A stretch of DNA of 36,420 bases from Geothermovivens sp964644845 (GCA_964644845.1 CAZXXS010000034.1:1-36420); one strand, 5' to 3'. Positions 24,428 to 33,995 are shown, counted from the first letter of the stretch. Program-made: numbers and translations. The notes: a model not told the origin generated them from the letters alone.

Positions 24428-25550
24428 ATGTACGAAGATTTGAAGCGGGCCATCGAAGCGCAGAAGCAGAGGTTGGACGAGCTGCGGGGGTGTCTTTGAC
24501 CTGGCCAAGCGCCGGGACGAGATTGAGAAACTCGAGCAAGAAACGCAAAAACCGGGATTTTGGGACGACCAGGAGCGTGCGCAGCGGATTCTCAAAAGCC
24601 TGAGTTCGAAGAAGGAATCGGTGGAGCGTTTCGACACGCTGCAGCAACGACTTGAGGACGCTGAGCTTCTGCTCGAGCTCGCCGAAGAGGAAGAAGACGC
24701 TAAGGCGGTTCGGGAGGTGGAGCAGGAGTTAAAAAAGATCGAAGCCGACATCGACGATCTTGAGCTGCGCAGCTTGCTGGCCGATCCCGACGACCAGAAG
24801 AACGCAATTCTTACGATCCACCCGGGTGCCGGTGGAACCGAGTCTCAGGACTGGGCCGAAATGTTGATGCGCATGTACTTGCGCTGGATCGAAAAAAAGG
24901 GTTTTGAGGCCCAGATCCTGGACTACCAGCCCGGTGAGGAGGCCGGCATCAAAGACGTCACGATCGAGGTGCGGGGTGACTACGCCTACGGCTACTTGAA
25001 GGCGGAGGCAGGCGTTCACAGGTTGGTTCGCATTTCACCATTTGATTTCAATCAGCGCCGCCACACGTCCTTTGCCAGTGTGTTCGTTTACCCGGAGATC
25101 GAGTCGGATGTGGAGGTTGACATTGATCCGAACGACCTGCGGATTGACACCTTTCGCGCCAGTGGTGCCGGCGGTCAGCACGTGAACAAGACAAGTTCCG
25201 CGGTGCGGATTACCCACATTCCAACCGGCATCGTGGTAACGTGCCAGAACGAACGTTCGCAGCACCGCAACCGCGATGCGGCGATGAAGATTCTGCGGGC
25301 GAAGTTGTACCAGTTGAAGAAACAGGAAGAAGAGGCCAAACTTTCGGAAATTGAAAGCCAGAAGAAGGAGATTGCCTGGGGGAATCAGATTCGCTCCTAC
25401 GTTTTTCACCCGTACACGATGGTCAAGGACCACCGCACCGGGGTGGAGACGGGTAACGTACAGGCGGTGATGGACGGTGAGCTGGACCCGTTCATCCGGG
25501 CGTACCTGCTGGGGCGACGTGTTGACAAAAAACAGACAGCGAACGCGTAG
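24428..25550 (+). CDS. prfB: Peptide chain release factor 2 (programmed +1 frameshift)
   Basis: RF2 ends translation at UGA and UAA codons. The gene is read in two frames: 23 codons from the ATG at 24428 to an in-frame TGA at 24497-24499, then a +1 shift onto GAC at 24498 and on to the stop at 25550, giving 373 residues. After the shift, SPF (residues 203-205, stop-codon recognition for RF2) and GGQ (248-250, peptidyl-tRNA hydrolysis) fall almost exactly where E. coli RF2 has them. The N-terminal helical domain spans about residues 1-110. The shift site is annotated separately. It is first in a run of closely spaced genes (alr, lysS, lolC, lolD); prfB next to lysS is also seen in E. coli. A single-frame reading starting at 24621 would lose the N-terminal domain. 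Confidence 0.95.
24485..24500 (+). promoter_or_regulatory. prfB programmed +1 frameshift site
   Basis: CGGGGGTGTCTTTGAC matches the E. coli prfB element in form. It has a G-rich Shine-Dalgarno-like stretch, then CTT slipping onto TTT-G, the in-frame TGA and a 3' C that weakens termination. Low RF2 makes the ribosome pause at UGA and shift, which restores RF2 (known autoregulation). Confidence 0.93.
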
Positions 25551-25555
25551 CGGGT

Positions 25556-26701
25556 GTGGCCTTGCGACCCACGGTAGCCGAGGTTGATCTGACAGCAATC
25601 GCTGCGAACGTACGGGAGGTGCAGAAAAAGGTCGCGCCCGCCCAGGTGATGGCTGTCGTCAAGGCCGATGCGTACGGACACGGCGCTGTCCCCGTTGCGC
25701 GCGTTGCTCTGCAGAGCGGCGCGAGCCGACTGGCTGTAGCGCTGGTTGAAGAGGCGCTGGAACTTCGGGAAGCTGGTATCAAAGCCCCAATTCTCGTTTT
25801 CGGTGGCGTTTTTGTTGAAGATGCTGAGCTGTTTGCCACGCACGATCTGGAAGCCACTGTCTACACCAAAAAGGCCCTTGTGGCACTGGCTGAAGCCGGG
25901 ACGAGGATCGGGAAGGCGGTCTCCGTCCACGTGAAAGTCGACACGGGGATGGGGCGTGTAGGAGTCGCCTGGCAGAAAGCGCCTGAATTCGTGGGAGAAG
26001 TTCTGGGCACAAAGGGCGTAGCCCTCACAGGACTTTACACGCACTTTGCGACTTCGGACGAGGCGGACAAGAGTTACGCCCACCTGCAACTGCGTCGATT
26101 TCAAAAAGTCCTGGAGCGACTTGGTAGCGGTGGGGTGCGTGTTCCGCTTGTGCATGCCGCCAACAGCGGTGCAATTCTGGATTTGCCGGAAGCGACCTTC
26201 GATGCTGTCCGTCCCGGCGTTATGCTTTACGGGTACTACCCGAGCCCGGAAACAACTGAGAGCGTGCCTTTGAAGCCGGCCATGACGTTTCGTACGCGGG
26301 TGCTTTACGTGAAGCAGGTTGAACCGGGCACGAGTGTGAGCTACGGCCGAAAGTACGTGGCCAAACGGCGAACGCGAATTGCCACACTGCCGGTAGGTTA
26401 CGCTGATGGTTACAATCGGCTGTTGTCCAACCAGGGTGAAGTGTTGATTCGTGGCCGGATCTACCCGGTGGTTGGTCGTGTTTGCATGGATCAGATCCTC
26501 GTGGATCTGGGGCCGGACAGTCCAGTGGAACCGGGCGACGACGTGGTGCTATTCGGGCGGTGCGGCGATCGGGAGATCAGTGTTTACTCAATCTGTGAAA
26601 AACTGCACACAATCCCGTACGAAGTGACATGTTGGGTTTCGAAGCGGGTCCCGCGGGTGTACGTTGGAGACATCTCGCAGCGAGTAGTGGACAATTCCTG
26701 A
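25556..26701 (+). CDS. alr: Alanine racemase
   Basis: This 381-residue fold-type III PLP enzyme interconverts L- and D-alanine for peptidoglycan. The PLP lysine is K36 in AVVKADAYGHG and the second catalytic base is Y263 in VSYGRKY. An N-terminal TIM barrel (to about residue 240) is followed by a beta-rich C-terminal domain with the substrate-side segment GRVCMDQILVDLG. The start is the GTG at 25556, five bases after the prfB stop, with only a weak GC-rich ribosome-binding sequence; coupling to prfB translation is likely. A TTG six bases later is also possible. The lysS gene follows after 30 bp. Confidence 0.95.
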   Translation: MALRPTVAEVDLTAIAANVREVQKKVAPAQVMAVVKADAYGHGAVPVARVALQSGASRLAVALVEEALELREAGIKAPILVFGGVFVEDAELFATHDLEATVYTKKALVALAEAGTRIGKAVSVHVKVDTGMGRVGVAWQKAPEFVGEVLGTKGVALTGLYTHFATSDEADKSYAHLQLRRFQKVLERLGSGGVRVPLVHAANSGAILDLPEATFDAVRPGVMLYGYYPSPETTESVPLKPAMTFRTRVLYVKQVEPGTSVSYGRKYVAKRRTRIATLPVGYADGYNRLLSNQGEVLIRGRIYPVVGRVCMDQILVDLGPDSPVEPGDDVVLFGRCGDREISVYSICEKLHTIPYEVTCWVSKRVPRVYVGDISQRVVDNS

Positions 26702-26731
26702 GGCGGAGCTAAGAATCGACACGGGCTTACA

Positions 26732-28261
26732 ATGACGAAACCGACGGACGACATCCGACGCGATTACGAAGAAGAATTGAACGAGCTCATGCGCATCCGG
26801 CTGGAGAAGCTACGCCGTTTGCGCGAGATGGGTGTAAATCCGTACCCGTACGCCTTCAAACGTACGCATCGCTCGCGTGAGGTTCTGGACAACTTCGACC
26901 AGCTCGAGGGCGAGCGCGTGGCGGTGGCGGGCCGCATCATGTCGAAGCGGTTGCATGGCAAAGCCGGATTCGCACACATCGCCGACGCCCACGGGCGCAT
27001 CCAGATCTACGTGCGCCTGGACGAGGTCGGTGAGCAGAAGTACGAGCTCTTCAAGTTGATGGACATTGGGGATTTTGTTGGGGTTCGCGGAGAAGTTTTC
27101 CGCACGCGCACCGGGGAGATCACAGTGAAAGTTCAGGAGCTGGAGCTCCTGTCCAAGAATTTGCGGCCCCTACCCGTGGTTAAAGAGCGTGTGGTGGACG
27201 GCAAGCGCGAGGTCTACGACCCGTTTTCGGACGTTGAACTGCGCTACCGCCAGCGCTACGTTGACCTGATCGTGAACCCCCACGTGCGTGAGGTGTTCAT
27301 CAAACGGTCCAAGATCATCTCGGCCATGCGGCGGTACCTGGATGACCGGGGCTACCTTGAAGTGGAGACACCCATTTTGCAGCCGATCTACGGTGGTGCT
27401 TCGGCCAGACCGTTCATCACGCATCACAACGCCCTTGACATCGATTTGTACCTTCGAATCGCTGATGAGCTCTACCTGAAGCGCCTGATCGTCGGTGGTT
27501 TTGAGGCCGTGTACGAGATCTCCAAAGACTTCCGGAACGAGGGCATCGACCGGTTTCACAACCCCGAGTTCACAATGATGGAGTTGTACGTGGCCTACGA
27601 GGACTACACCTTCATGATGGATTTGGTCGAGGAAATGATCGGGACAATTGCCCAGGATGTTTTGGGCACGCTTCAGATCGAGTACCAGGGCCAAACGATC
27701 AATCTTGAACCGCCCTGGCCGCGGAAGCCCATGTTCGAGGCGCTCGAAGAAGCGACGGGCTACAACCTCTACGGCAAGTCGGAAGGTGAGCTTCGTGAAG
27801 TCGCCGGGAAATTGGGCATCGAGGTGGAGGCGGCCTGGGACAAGGGGAAAATTCTCGACGAGATCTTCAAAGAGAAGGTGGAGCCCAACCTGATTCAGCC
27901 GGTTTTCATCACTGACTACCCGATCGAGCTGTCGCCCCTGGCCAAGCGACACCGGAACGACCCAAACCTGGTGGAGCGGTTTGAACCGTTTGTCGCCGGG
28001 CATGAAATCGGGAACGCGTTCTCGGAACTGAACGATCCACTGGACCAGCGCGAACGTTTCGAGCGCCAGATGGAGTTACGGGCGCGCGGCGACGACGAGG
28101 CGCAGGTTCTGGATGAGGATTACCTGCGCGCTTTAGAGTACGGCATGCCTCCCACGGCGGGTCTCGGCATTGGCATCGATCGGCTTGTGATGTTGCTGAC
28201 CAATCAGCCGTCGATTCGCGACGTTTTGCTCTTCCCGCAAATGCGGCCCGAACGGTCATGA
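26732..28261 (+). CDS. lysS: Lysyl-tRNA synthetase, class II
   Basis: This 509-residue enzyme charges tRNA-Lys. After a helical N-terminal extension, an OB-fold anticodon-binding domain spans about residues 58-165 (RVAVAGRIMSKRLHGKAGFA). The class II catalytic domain then has motif 1 around SKIISAMRRYLDDRGYLEVE, motif 2 around YEISKDFRNEGIDRFHNPEF, and motif 3 at GLGIGIDRLVML near the C-terminus. The length matches bacterial LysS. Its TGA overlaps the ATG of the lolC/E gene (ATGA at 28258-28261), showing that they share a transcript. The ribosome-binding site before 26732 is weak. Confidence 0.96.
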   Translation: MTKPTDDIRRDYEEELNELMRIRLEKLRRLREMGVNPYPYAFKRTHRSREVLDNFDQLEGERVAVAGRIMSKRLHGKAGFAHIADAHGRIQIYVRLDEVGEQKYELFKLMDIGDFVGVRGEVFRTRTGEITVKVQELELLSKNLRPLPVVKERVVDGKREVYDPFSDVELRYRQRYVDLIVNPHVREVFIKRSKIISAMRRYLDDRGYLEVETPILQPIYGGASARPFITHHNALDIDLYLRIADELYLKRLIVGGFEAVYEISKDFRNEGIDRFHNPEFTMMELYVAYEDYTFMMDLVEEMIGTIAQDVLGTLQIEYQGQTINLEPPWPRKPMFEALEEATGYNLYGKSEGELREVAGKLGIEVEAAWDKGKILDEIFKEKVEPNLIQPVFITDYPIELSPLAKRHRNDPNLVERFEPFVAGHEIGNAFSELNDPLDQRERFERQMELRARGDDEAQVLDEDYLRALEYGMPPTAGLGIGIDRLVMLLTNQPSIRDVLLFPQMRPERS

Positions 28262-29499
28262 GGTACGAGCTTTTCATCGCCCGTCGCTACCTGCGTACAA
28301 AACGTAAGACGGGCTTCGTTTCACTGATTGGCTGGTTCTCAATCATTGGGATCATGATCGGCGTGGCAGCCCTCGTGATTGTGTTGTCGGTGATGAACGG
28401 GTTCGAACGGGAGGTCCGATCCCGGATCATCGGTTTCGATGCCCACATTCGTGTGCGTACGTTTCACGACCGTGGCATTGATGACTGGAAAGAAGTTGCG
28501 TCCAAGATCCGTTCGATCCCGCACATCGTGGGGATGACACCCTACATTTTCGACAAAGCCCTGATTCGGAGTGCCTCGGAGACTGAGGGGATCATCATCA
28601 AAGGTGTAGATCCGGAGACCGTGGACCAGGTGGTGGACATCAAGAAGCAAATGGTCTACGGGTCGCTGGATTTTTCCGAAAAGCCGGTTGTGGAAGGGGG
28701 GCGCCCTCTGCCCGGCATTGTGCTGGGTTTCAATCTGGCTGACCGTCTGGCCGTGAGTGTGGGTGACAAGGTTGTACTCATCAGTCCGGCCGGCATCACC
28801 GGAATTTTCGGGCAAATTCCACCGATGATGCAGTGCCGCGTGACGGGTTACTTCGAGACGGGTCTTTACGAGTACGATGACACCTTCGGCTACATCTCGC
28901 TGTCCGCTGCGCAGAAACTCTTCAAGATGGGCAAACGCGTGACGGGCATTGAGGTTCGCGTGGACGACCTGGATCGCGCGGATGAGGTGGCGCGCAAGAT
29001 CGATGACATTCTCGGCTACCCGTACAACACGCTCACGTGGTTTCAGCTCAATCGCAATCTGTTCGCGTGGATGCAGATCGAGAAATGGGCAGCTTTTGTT
29101 GTGCTCAGTCTCATCATCTTGGTGGCCACGTTCAACATCGTCAGCACGCTCATCATGGTTGTGATGGAGAAAACCAGGGACATCGGCATCCTGAAGTCGA
29201 TGGGTGCCACTTCCCGCGACATTATGCGCATTTTTGTCTTCGAAGGGGTGGTGGCAGGCGCCATCGGTACCGTTCTGGGTCTGGTCATCGGTTACCTGCT
29301 GTGCTGGTCACAGCTTCGGTTCAAGTGGTTTTCTTTGCCTGCCGACATTTACATCATCAACAAGCTGCCAGTAGCCATGCGAATACAAGACTTTGTGATG
29401 GTTGCGGTGGCTGCGCTGTTTCTTTCCTTTGTTGCTACCCTGTACCCCTCCTGGAAGGCGTCCAGACTTGATCCTGTCGCAGCCATTCGTTACGAGTAG
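28258..29499 (+). CDS. lolC: Lipoprotein-releasing ABC transporter permease, LolC/LolE family
   Basis: This 413-residue inner-membrane protein has an N-terminal helix (about residues 22-46), a large MacB-like periplasmic domain (to about residue 270), and three C-terminal helices of the FtsX type. The N-terminal motif ELFIARRYLRTKRKTGFVSL is typical of LolC/E, as is the cytoplasmic coupling segment VMEKTRDIGILKSMGATSRD. With LolD it extracts outer-membrane lipoproteins from the inner membrane. Only one permease gene is present, so it may form a homodimer (LolF-like), as in lineages without separate LolC and LolE; the symbol is approximate. It overlaps lysS by four bases, and lolD follows after three. 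Confidence 0.93.
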   Translation: MRYELFIARRYLRTKRKTGFVSLIGWFSIIGIMIGVAALVIVLSVMNGFEREVRSRIIGFDAHIRVRTFHDRGIDDWKEVASKIRSIPHIVGMTPYIFDKALIRSASETEGIIIKGVDPETVDQVVDIKKQMVYGSLDFSEKPVVEGGRPLPGIVLGFNLADRLAVSVGDKVVLISPAGITGIFGQIPPMMQCRVTGYFETGLYEYDDTFGYISLSAAQKLFKMGKRVTGIEVRVDDLDRADEVARKIDDILGYPYNTLTWFQLNRNLFAWMQIEKWAAFVVLSLIILVATFNIVSTLIMVVMEKTRDIGILKSMGATSRDIMRIFVFEGVVAGAIGTVLGLVIGYLLCWSQLRFKWFSLPADIYIINKLPVAMRIQDFVMVAVAALFLSFVATLYPSWKASRLDPVAAIRYE

Positions 29500-29502
29500 A
29501 GC

Positions 29503-30210
29503 ATGATCCAGGAACGGAAAATCATTTTGTCGGCACGAGGTATTCACAAACACTACCCAATGGCCCGGGGGCAGTCGCTGCATGTGCTCAAGGGCATCGA
29601 CCTGGATATTCACCAGGGAGAAATTGTGGCAATCGTTGGGCCTTCAGGTGTGGGCAAGAGCACGCTACTCCACATTCTTGGTGCGCTGGATCGGCCGACT
29701 GCCGGTAGTGTTAGCGTGGATGGTGTGGACGTGTTCTCGATGGACAACGGCCAACTCGCTGCTTTCCGGAACCGCACCGCCGGTTTCGTGTTCCAGTTTC
29801 ATCACTTGCTACCGGAATTCACGGCTCTGGAAAACGTCATGATGCCAGCCCTGATTGCCGGAGTGGACCGAAGACGTGCTGAACGACGGGCCTTAGAGCT
29901 GCTTGATCAGGTCGGTTTGCGCGATCGTGCTGGGCACCGGCCGAATGAGCTCTCCGGCGGCGAACAGCAGCGGGTAGCGGTGGCCCGGGCGTTGACCAAC
30001 AGTCCCAAACTGCTTCTGGCGGACGAACCGTCGGGTAATCTGGACGCCCAGGCGAGCGAGCACCTGCACGACCTGCTGTGGAACCTGGTGCGCAGGGAGG
30101 GCCGTACACTGATCATTGTGACACACAACCTGGAGCTTGCGAAGACGGCGGACAGGGTAATCGAGCTGTGGGACGGTCGGATCAAGTCGAATAAGGAGGT
30201 GGTTGTGTAG
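29503..30210 (+). CDS. lolD: Lipoprotein-releasing ABC transporter ATPase LolD
   Basis: This 235-residue ABC ATPase has Walker A (GPSGVGKST), the Q-loop in FVFQFHHLLPEFTALENVMM, the signature LSGGEQQRVAVARAL, Walker B (LLLADEPSGNLD) and the switch His in IIVTHN. FQFHHLLPEFTALENVMMP is the LolD-type sequence that separates it from MacB and FtsE. It powers the LolC/E permease encoded three bases upstream. It is the last gene of the prfB operon; no convincing terminator follows within 60 bases. Confidence 0.95.
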   Translation: MIQERKIILSARGIHKHYPMARGQSLHVLKGIDLDIHQGEIVAIVGPSGVGKSTLLHILGALDRPTAGSVSVDGVDVFSMDNGQLAAFRNRTAGFVFQFHHLLPEFTALENVMMPALIAGVDRRRAERRALELLDQVGLRDRAGHRPNELSGGEQQRVAVARALTNSPKLLLADEPSGNLDAQASEHLHDLLWNLVRREGRTLIIVTHNLELAKTADRVIELWDGRIKSNKEVVV

Positions 30211-30546
30211 CCTCTTGGAAATTCGCGTGTCCACAACCCCTGCGTGTCGATTGCTTTGTGTTCATTTTTCGGTTAAAACCAGCTTGGAATCTGCCGAACT
30301 AAAGGTAGGCTCGAGCGCGCCGATCGACTGAAAGCGGACGCAGGTGGGGAGGACAGAGAAAACCATGCCCTTCGGGTTGTGAGGTAGGACACGGCGGGGG
30401 CAGGCCAGACGTGTATTTTTGCCGTACGTGCCCGGAACGGAAGAAGTCGGGAACGACCTTTCTTTCGGGCAGGTAAAAGATGTGTGAGAGAACGAAGAAC
30501 GGACCTGACTTGCTCAGGATCATTTCTACTACGGAGTTGATGACGC
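30211..30546 (+). other. Intergenic region and long leader upstream of clpC
   Basis: This 336-bp spacer holds a promoter-like pair at 30251-30279 and would leave a clpC leader of about 260 bases. I see no CtsR operator repeat or CIRCE element. No small gene is supported. Confidence 0.55.
30251..30279 (+). promoter_or_regulatory. Possible promoter for clpC
   Basis: TTGCTT (30251-30256), a 17-bp spacer, and TAAAAC (30274-30279) in an AT-rich patch. The -35 and spacing match the promoter at 9386-9414. The distance to clpC (about 260 bases) is long, so it is tentative. Confidence 0.4.
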
Positions 30547-33054
30547 ATGAAGAATAATTTCTCAAGTCGCGTTCAAATGGTTATTCAGTTTGCCCGGGAA
30601 GAAGCTCTGCGTCTCGGGCACGATTACATTGGCACCGAGCACATTCTCCTTGGTTTGATTCGCGAGGGGGAGGGCATTGCCATCGAGATCTTACGCGATC
30701 TCGGTGTTGATCTGGAGGAGCTGAAACGGTCGGTGGAAGACGCGGTGCGTGCCACCGGCGAAACGATGACGATCGGAAACATCCCTTTTACGAAACGAGC
30801 TGAGAAGATCCTCAAGCTCGCTTACGTTGAAGCGGACAAGTACAAGTCGGACATCATCGGTACGGAGCATCTGCTCCTTGCCCTTGTGAAGGAAAAAGAA
30901 GGGGTTGCGGCTCAGATTCTCCAAGCTTTCGACGTTACTTACGATGCGGTCAAAAACGAGCTGGAAAATATCCTTCGTGGTTCGCCGTCGACACAAGAGG
31001 TGAGCCAAAAACGCACGAAAACACCCGCACTGGATCACTTTGGCCGCGATCTTACCGAACTCGCCCGAAAGGGTGAGCTGGACCCGGTCATCGGACGGGA
31101 CAAGGAAATTGAGCGCGTAGCCCAGATCCTGAGTCGCCGCAAGAAGAACAACCCGGTGCTGATCGGCGAACCAGGTGTCGGGAAGACGGCAATTGCCGAA
31201 GGTCTGGCGCTGCGGATCGTGGAGAAAAAGGTACCCCGGGTGCTCCACAACAAGCGGGTGGTCACTTTGGACCTCGGCGCCATCGTTGCGGGTACGAAGT
31301 ACCGTGGTCAGTTCGAGGAGCGCATCAAAGCGATTTTGAACGAGCTGGTTAAGGCTAAGGACGTAATTCTGTTCATCGACGAGTTGCACACAATCGTTGG
31401 CGCTGGTGGAGCCTCAGGCTCTCTGGACGCGTCGAACATGTTCAAACCGGCCCTTGCGCGTGGCGAACTGCAATGCATCGGTGCCACGACGCTGGACGAG
31501 TACCGCCAGTACATCGAGAAGGACGGGGCTTTGGAACGGCGTTTCCAGAAAGTGATGGTCGACCCGCCGACGCCGGAGGAGACGTACCAGATTCTGAAGG
31601 GGCTGCAGTCGCGCTACGAAGCGCACCACCGTGTGAAATACACGGATGAAGCGCTCCGCGAAGCCGTGCGCCTGTCGGATCGGTACATCACGGACCGCTA
31701 CTTGCCAGACAAGGCCATCGACGTGATGGATGAAACAGGGGCCCGGATTCACCTGGCGAACATCCGGGTGCCCAAGGAGATCACCGATCTGGAAGAGGAG
31801 ATTAAGAAAGTCCGGCGCGAAAAGGAAGCGGTGATCAAAGCGCAGGAGTTCGAACGGGCCGCCATCCTGCGGGATCGGGAGAAGCAGCTACACCGCAAGC
31901 TGGAAGAAGCCAAAGAGCGTTGGAAAGAGGCCGAAGAGGAGATCGTTGCCACGGTCACGGAAGAGGATGTTGCCGAAGTCGTCTCGATGATGACCGGCAT
32001 CCCGGTGCAGCGGGTGGCGCAGTCCGAGACGGAAAAGCTCCTCAAGATGGAGGAGGAGCTGAAGAAGCGGATCATCGGTCAGGATGAGGTAATTCATTTG
32101 ATCTCGCGCGCCATCCAGCGAACTCGTGCTGGGCTGAAAGATCCCAATCGGCCAATCGGGTCTTTCATTTTCCTCGGGCCAACGGGCGTTGGTAAGACTC
32201 AGCTTGCGAAAGAGGTTGCGCGCTACCTGTTCGAGAATGATGAGGCCCTGATTCGAATCGACATGTCCGAGTTCATGGAGAAATTCAGCGTGTCTCGTCT
32301 AACAGGGGCGCCTCCTGGCTACGTTGGCTACGAAGAAGGGGGGCAGCTCACAGAGCGCGTGCGACGGCACCCGTACTCGGTGGTGTTGTTCGACGAGATC
32401 GAGAAAGCTCACCCGGACGTGTTCAACATTTTGCTCCAGATTCTGGACGAAGGACACCTGACAGACGGTCTCGGGCGCAAAGTTGATTTCAAGAACACGA
32501 TTCTGATCATGACGTCGAACCTGGGTACACGGGAAATCAAACGCGGTGGTGGACTCGGGTTCGGCAAATCGGAAGAGGCGGGCGACTACGACAACATGCG
32601 CGACAAGATCATGGAAGAAGTGCGGCGGGTGTTCAACCCGGAGTTTGTCAACCGCGTGGATGAAATCGTGGTGTTCCGCTCGCTGAACCGCAACGACATG
32701 ATGAAGATCGTGGACATCGTGATCGACGAGATGCTGAACCGCGTCTCGGAGCGGCAGATCGAGGTCCGGCTGTCACAGTCGGCCCGCGAGTTTCTGGTCG
32801 ACAAAGGTTTCGACCCCGTGTACGGTGCCCGGCCTCTGAAGCGCACCATTCAGCGTTACGTACAGGATCCACTCGCGGAGGAAATCCTCAAAGGACGCTT
32901 CACGGACGGTAGCATCATTGAGGTGCAGCGGTCCAAGAAAAAGGACGAACTGATTTTCAAAGAAGTCGGGCGGCTGGAAATCCCGGCGGATGAGAAGAAG
33001 GAGGCCCCCGAGGACAAGGAGGCTCCTACGCCAACGGAGAGCCTGGAGGGGTAA
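30547..33054 (+). CDS. clpC: ATP-dependent Clp protease ATP-binding subunit ClpC
   Basis: This 835-residue Hsp100 unfoldase feeds proteins to ClpP. Two Clp N-terminal repeats span about residues 1-145. The first AAA+ module has Walker A at 207-214 (GEPGVGKT). A UVR/coiled middle domain lies at about 415-465 (AQEFERAAILRDREKQL), which is the ClpC rather than the ClpA or ClpB type. The second AAA+ module has Walker A at 544-551 (GPTGVGKT) and Walker B VVLFDEIEKAH. The GLGF segment after NLGTREIKRG is the expected ClpP-docking loop. The C-terminal tail is charged and rich in Glu, Lys and Pro. The gene is monocistronic with its own terminator at 33084-33113. ClpC usually acts with an McsB or MecA-like adaptor, and none is encoded nearby. 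Confidence 0.97.
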   Translation: MKNNFSSRVQMVIQFAREEALRLGHDYIGTEHILLGLIREGEGIAIEILRDLGVDLEELKRSVEDAVRATGETMTIGNIPFTKRAEKILKLAYVEADKYKSDIIGTEHLLLALVKEKEGVAAQILQAFDVTYDAVKNELENILRGSPSTQEVSQKRTKTPALDHFGRDLTELARKGELDPVIGRDKEIERVAQILSRRKKNNPVLIGEPGVGKTAIAEGLALRIVEKKVPRVLHNKRVVTLDLGAIVAGTKYRGQFEERIKAILNELVKAKDVILFIDELHTIVGAGGASGSLDASNMFKPALARGELQCIGATTLDEYRQYIEKDGALERRFQKVMVDPPTPEETYQILKGLQSRYEAHHRVKYTDEALREAVRLSDRYITDRYLPDKAIDVMDETGARIHLANIRVPKEITDLEEEIKKVRREKEAVIKAQEFERAAILRDREKQLHRKLEEAKERWKEAEEEIVATVTEEDVAEVVSMMTGIPVQRVAQSETEKLLKMEEELKKRIIGQDEVIHLISRAIQRTRAGLKDPNRPIGSFIFLGPTGVGKTQLAKEVARYLFENDEALIRIDMSEFMEKFSVSRLTGAPPGYVGYEEGGQLTERVRRHPYSVVLFDEIEKAHPDVFNILLQILDEGHLTDGLGRKVDFKNTILIMTSNLGTREIKRGGGLGFGKSEEAGDYDNMRDKIMEEVRRVFNPEFVNRVDEIVVFRSLNRNDMMKIVDIVIDEMLNRVSERQIEVRLSQSAREFLVDKGFDPVYGARPLKRTIQRYVQDPLAEEILKGRFTDGSIIEVQRSKKKDELIFKEVGRLEIPADEKKEAPEDKEAPTPTESLEG

Positions 33055-33083
33055 GCCGCCGGCTAAGATAAACCGACACTCAG

Positions 33084-33113
33084 AGCCCGAGGTTGCTGCC
33101 TCGGGCTTTGTTC
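33084..33113 (+). terminator. Intrinsic terminator of clpC
   Basis: AGCCCGAGG (33084-33092) and CCTCGGGCT (33099-33107) form a 9-bp stem with a 6-base loop, followed by TTGTTCGTT. It begins 30 bases after the clpC stop. Confidence 0.92.
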
Positions 33114-33183
33114 GTTGGGGGTGTGTTGATGAGCCTTGCGTGTCCGTTCTTGGGTTGGAAAATCAAGCCGGGGAGGTGAAAGG

Positions 33184-33951
33184 GTGGCCGTGGAACTGGC
33201 GGACTGGTTTTTGGATTTCGTCGTTCGCGTGAAGAACCTGAGAGGGGTGGTCGTCCCTGGTTCGACCAGTGAAAGCGCTGTGTTGCCTGGCCTTCAGTGG
33301 ATTGGTAAGCATTTTCGGTACCGCGACATTGGGTTCACCCCGGTTTCTCTTGAGCGAGTACCGAAAAAGGTGCGAGAGCGACTCAGTAAGAAACCGTTCG
33401 CACCGGTGAGCTTACCGTCCAGTGCGATGCAAGAAGTCGCAACGGCAACGCGACCACCGGACGTGAGTGACGGACTGTGGGAGCAGATTGTGACCGCTTC
33501 TGCTTATGCCTGTCCGCTTGTACTTGTTCAGACGCTGGAAGAAGTTGTTCCGAAAGATTTCTGGGTGTTCGTCGTCCGCGTAGGCGAGCCTCTTGAGCCT
33601 ACTTCGGCCAAATTTCACCTGCGTGTTTGCGACTACGCCGCTCTGGATGCCTTCGGTCCGACAACGAAGGGATTGCTTGAGACCGTTGCCGATAGAGCCG
33701 GTGGTCTGGTGGGCTTGCTTCACGAAAGGCGCAAAAACGCGTTGGAAGACGGTGAAAAACGTTTCTGGCGGTTGGCTGAAAACAGTGGCGAGACAGCAGT
33801 GGTGGCGGTACTTGACCCCCTTGGGCCAGCCTGGGCGTCGAAACCGGAGGCGGTGGTTGCAGCAATTAAGAAGCACGGGGCGCTCGCAGCAGCTCTGTTC
33901 TCGCTGGTGCCTGCGTTTGTTGTCTTGCCGGGGGTAACCGTCGAGAGTTAG
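33184..33951 (+). CDS. Hypothetical protein, no recognised family
   Basis: This 255-residue soluble protein has no signal peptide or membrane helix. It begins VAVELADWFLDFVVRVKNLR and contains a basic middle stretch (RVPKKVRERLSKKPF). It ends in an alpha/beta part with repeated hydrophobic strands (VVAVLDPLGPAWASKP, then AALFSLVPAFVVLPGV). I recognise no motif or fold. The GTG at 33184 is chosen because GGGGAGGTGAAAG lies just upstream; a longer frame from 33136 has no such site. It follows the clpC terminator by about 75 bp, so it is probably transcribed separately. Its codon use looks like that of its neighbours. Confidence 0.72.
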   Translation: MAVELADWFLDFVVRVKNLRGVVVPGSTSESAVLPGLQWIGKHFRYRDIGFTPVSLERVPKKVRERLSKKPFAPVSLPSSAMQEVATATRPPDVSDGLWEQIVTASAYACPLVLVQTLEEVVPKDFWVFVVRVGEPLEPTSAKFHLRVCDYAALDAFGPTTKGLLETVADRAGGLVGLLHERRKNALEDGEKRFWRLAENSGETAVVAVLDPLGPAWASKPEAVVAAIKKHGALAAALFSLVPAFVVLPGVTVES

Positions 33952-33972
33952 AGGGGATGGCATTGGGGAGCG

Positions 33973-33995
33973 CTTGTCGAGGGTGTGTCGACAAG
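33973..33995. terminator. Hairpin between converging genes (possible bidirectional terminator)
   Basis: CTTGTCGA and TCGACAAG form a perfect 8-bp stem around a GGGTGTG loop. It lies 21 bases after the plus-strand hypothetical gene and between it and a minus-strand gene. No T-run follows on either strand, so termination is inferred from position. Confidence 0.45.

Noticed and set aside
25520..25548. TTGACA within the end of prfB with a 17-bp spacer
   Set aside because: The -10 position reads GCGTAG, and the site overlaps conserved C-terminal coding sequence.
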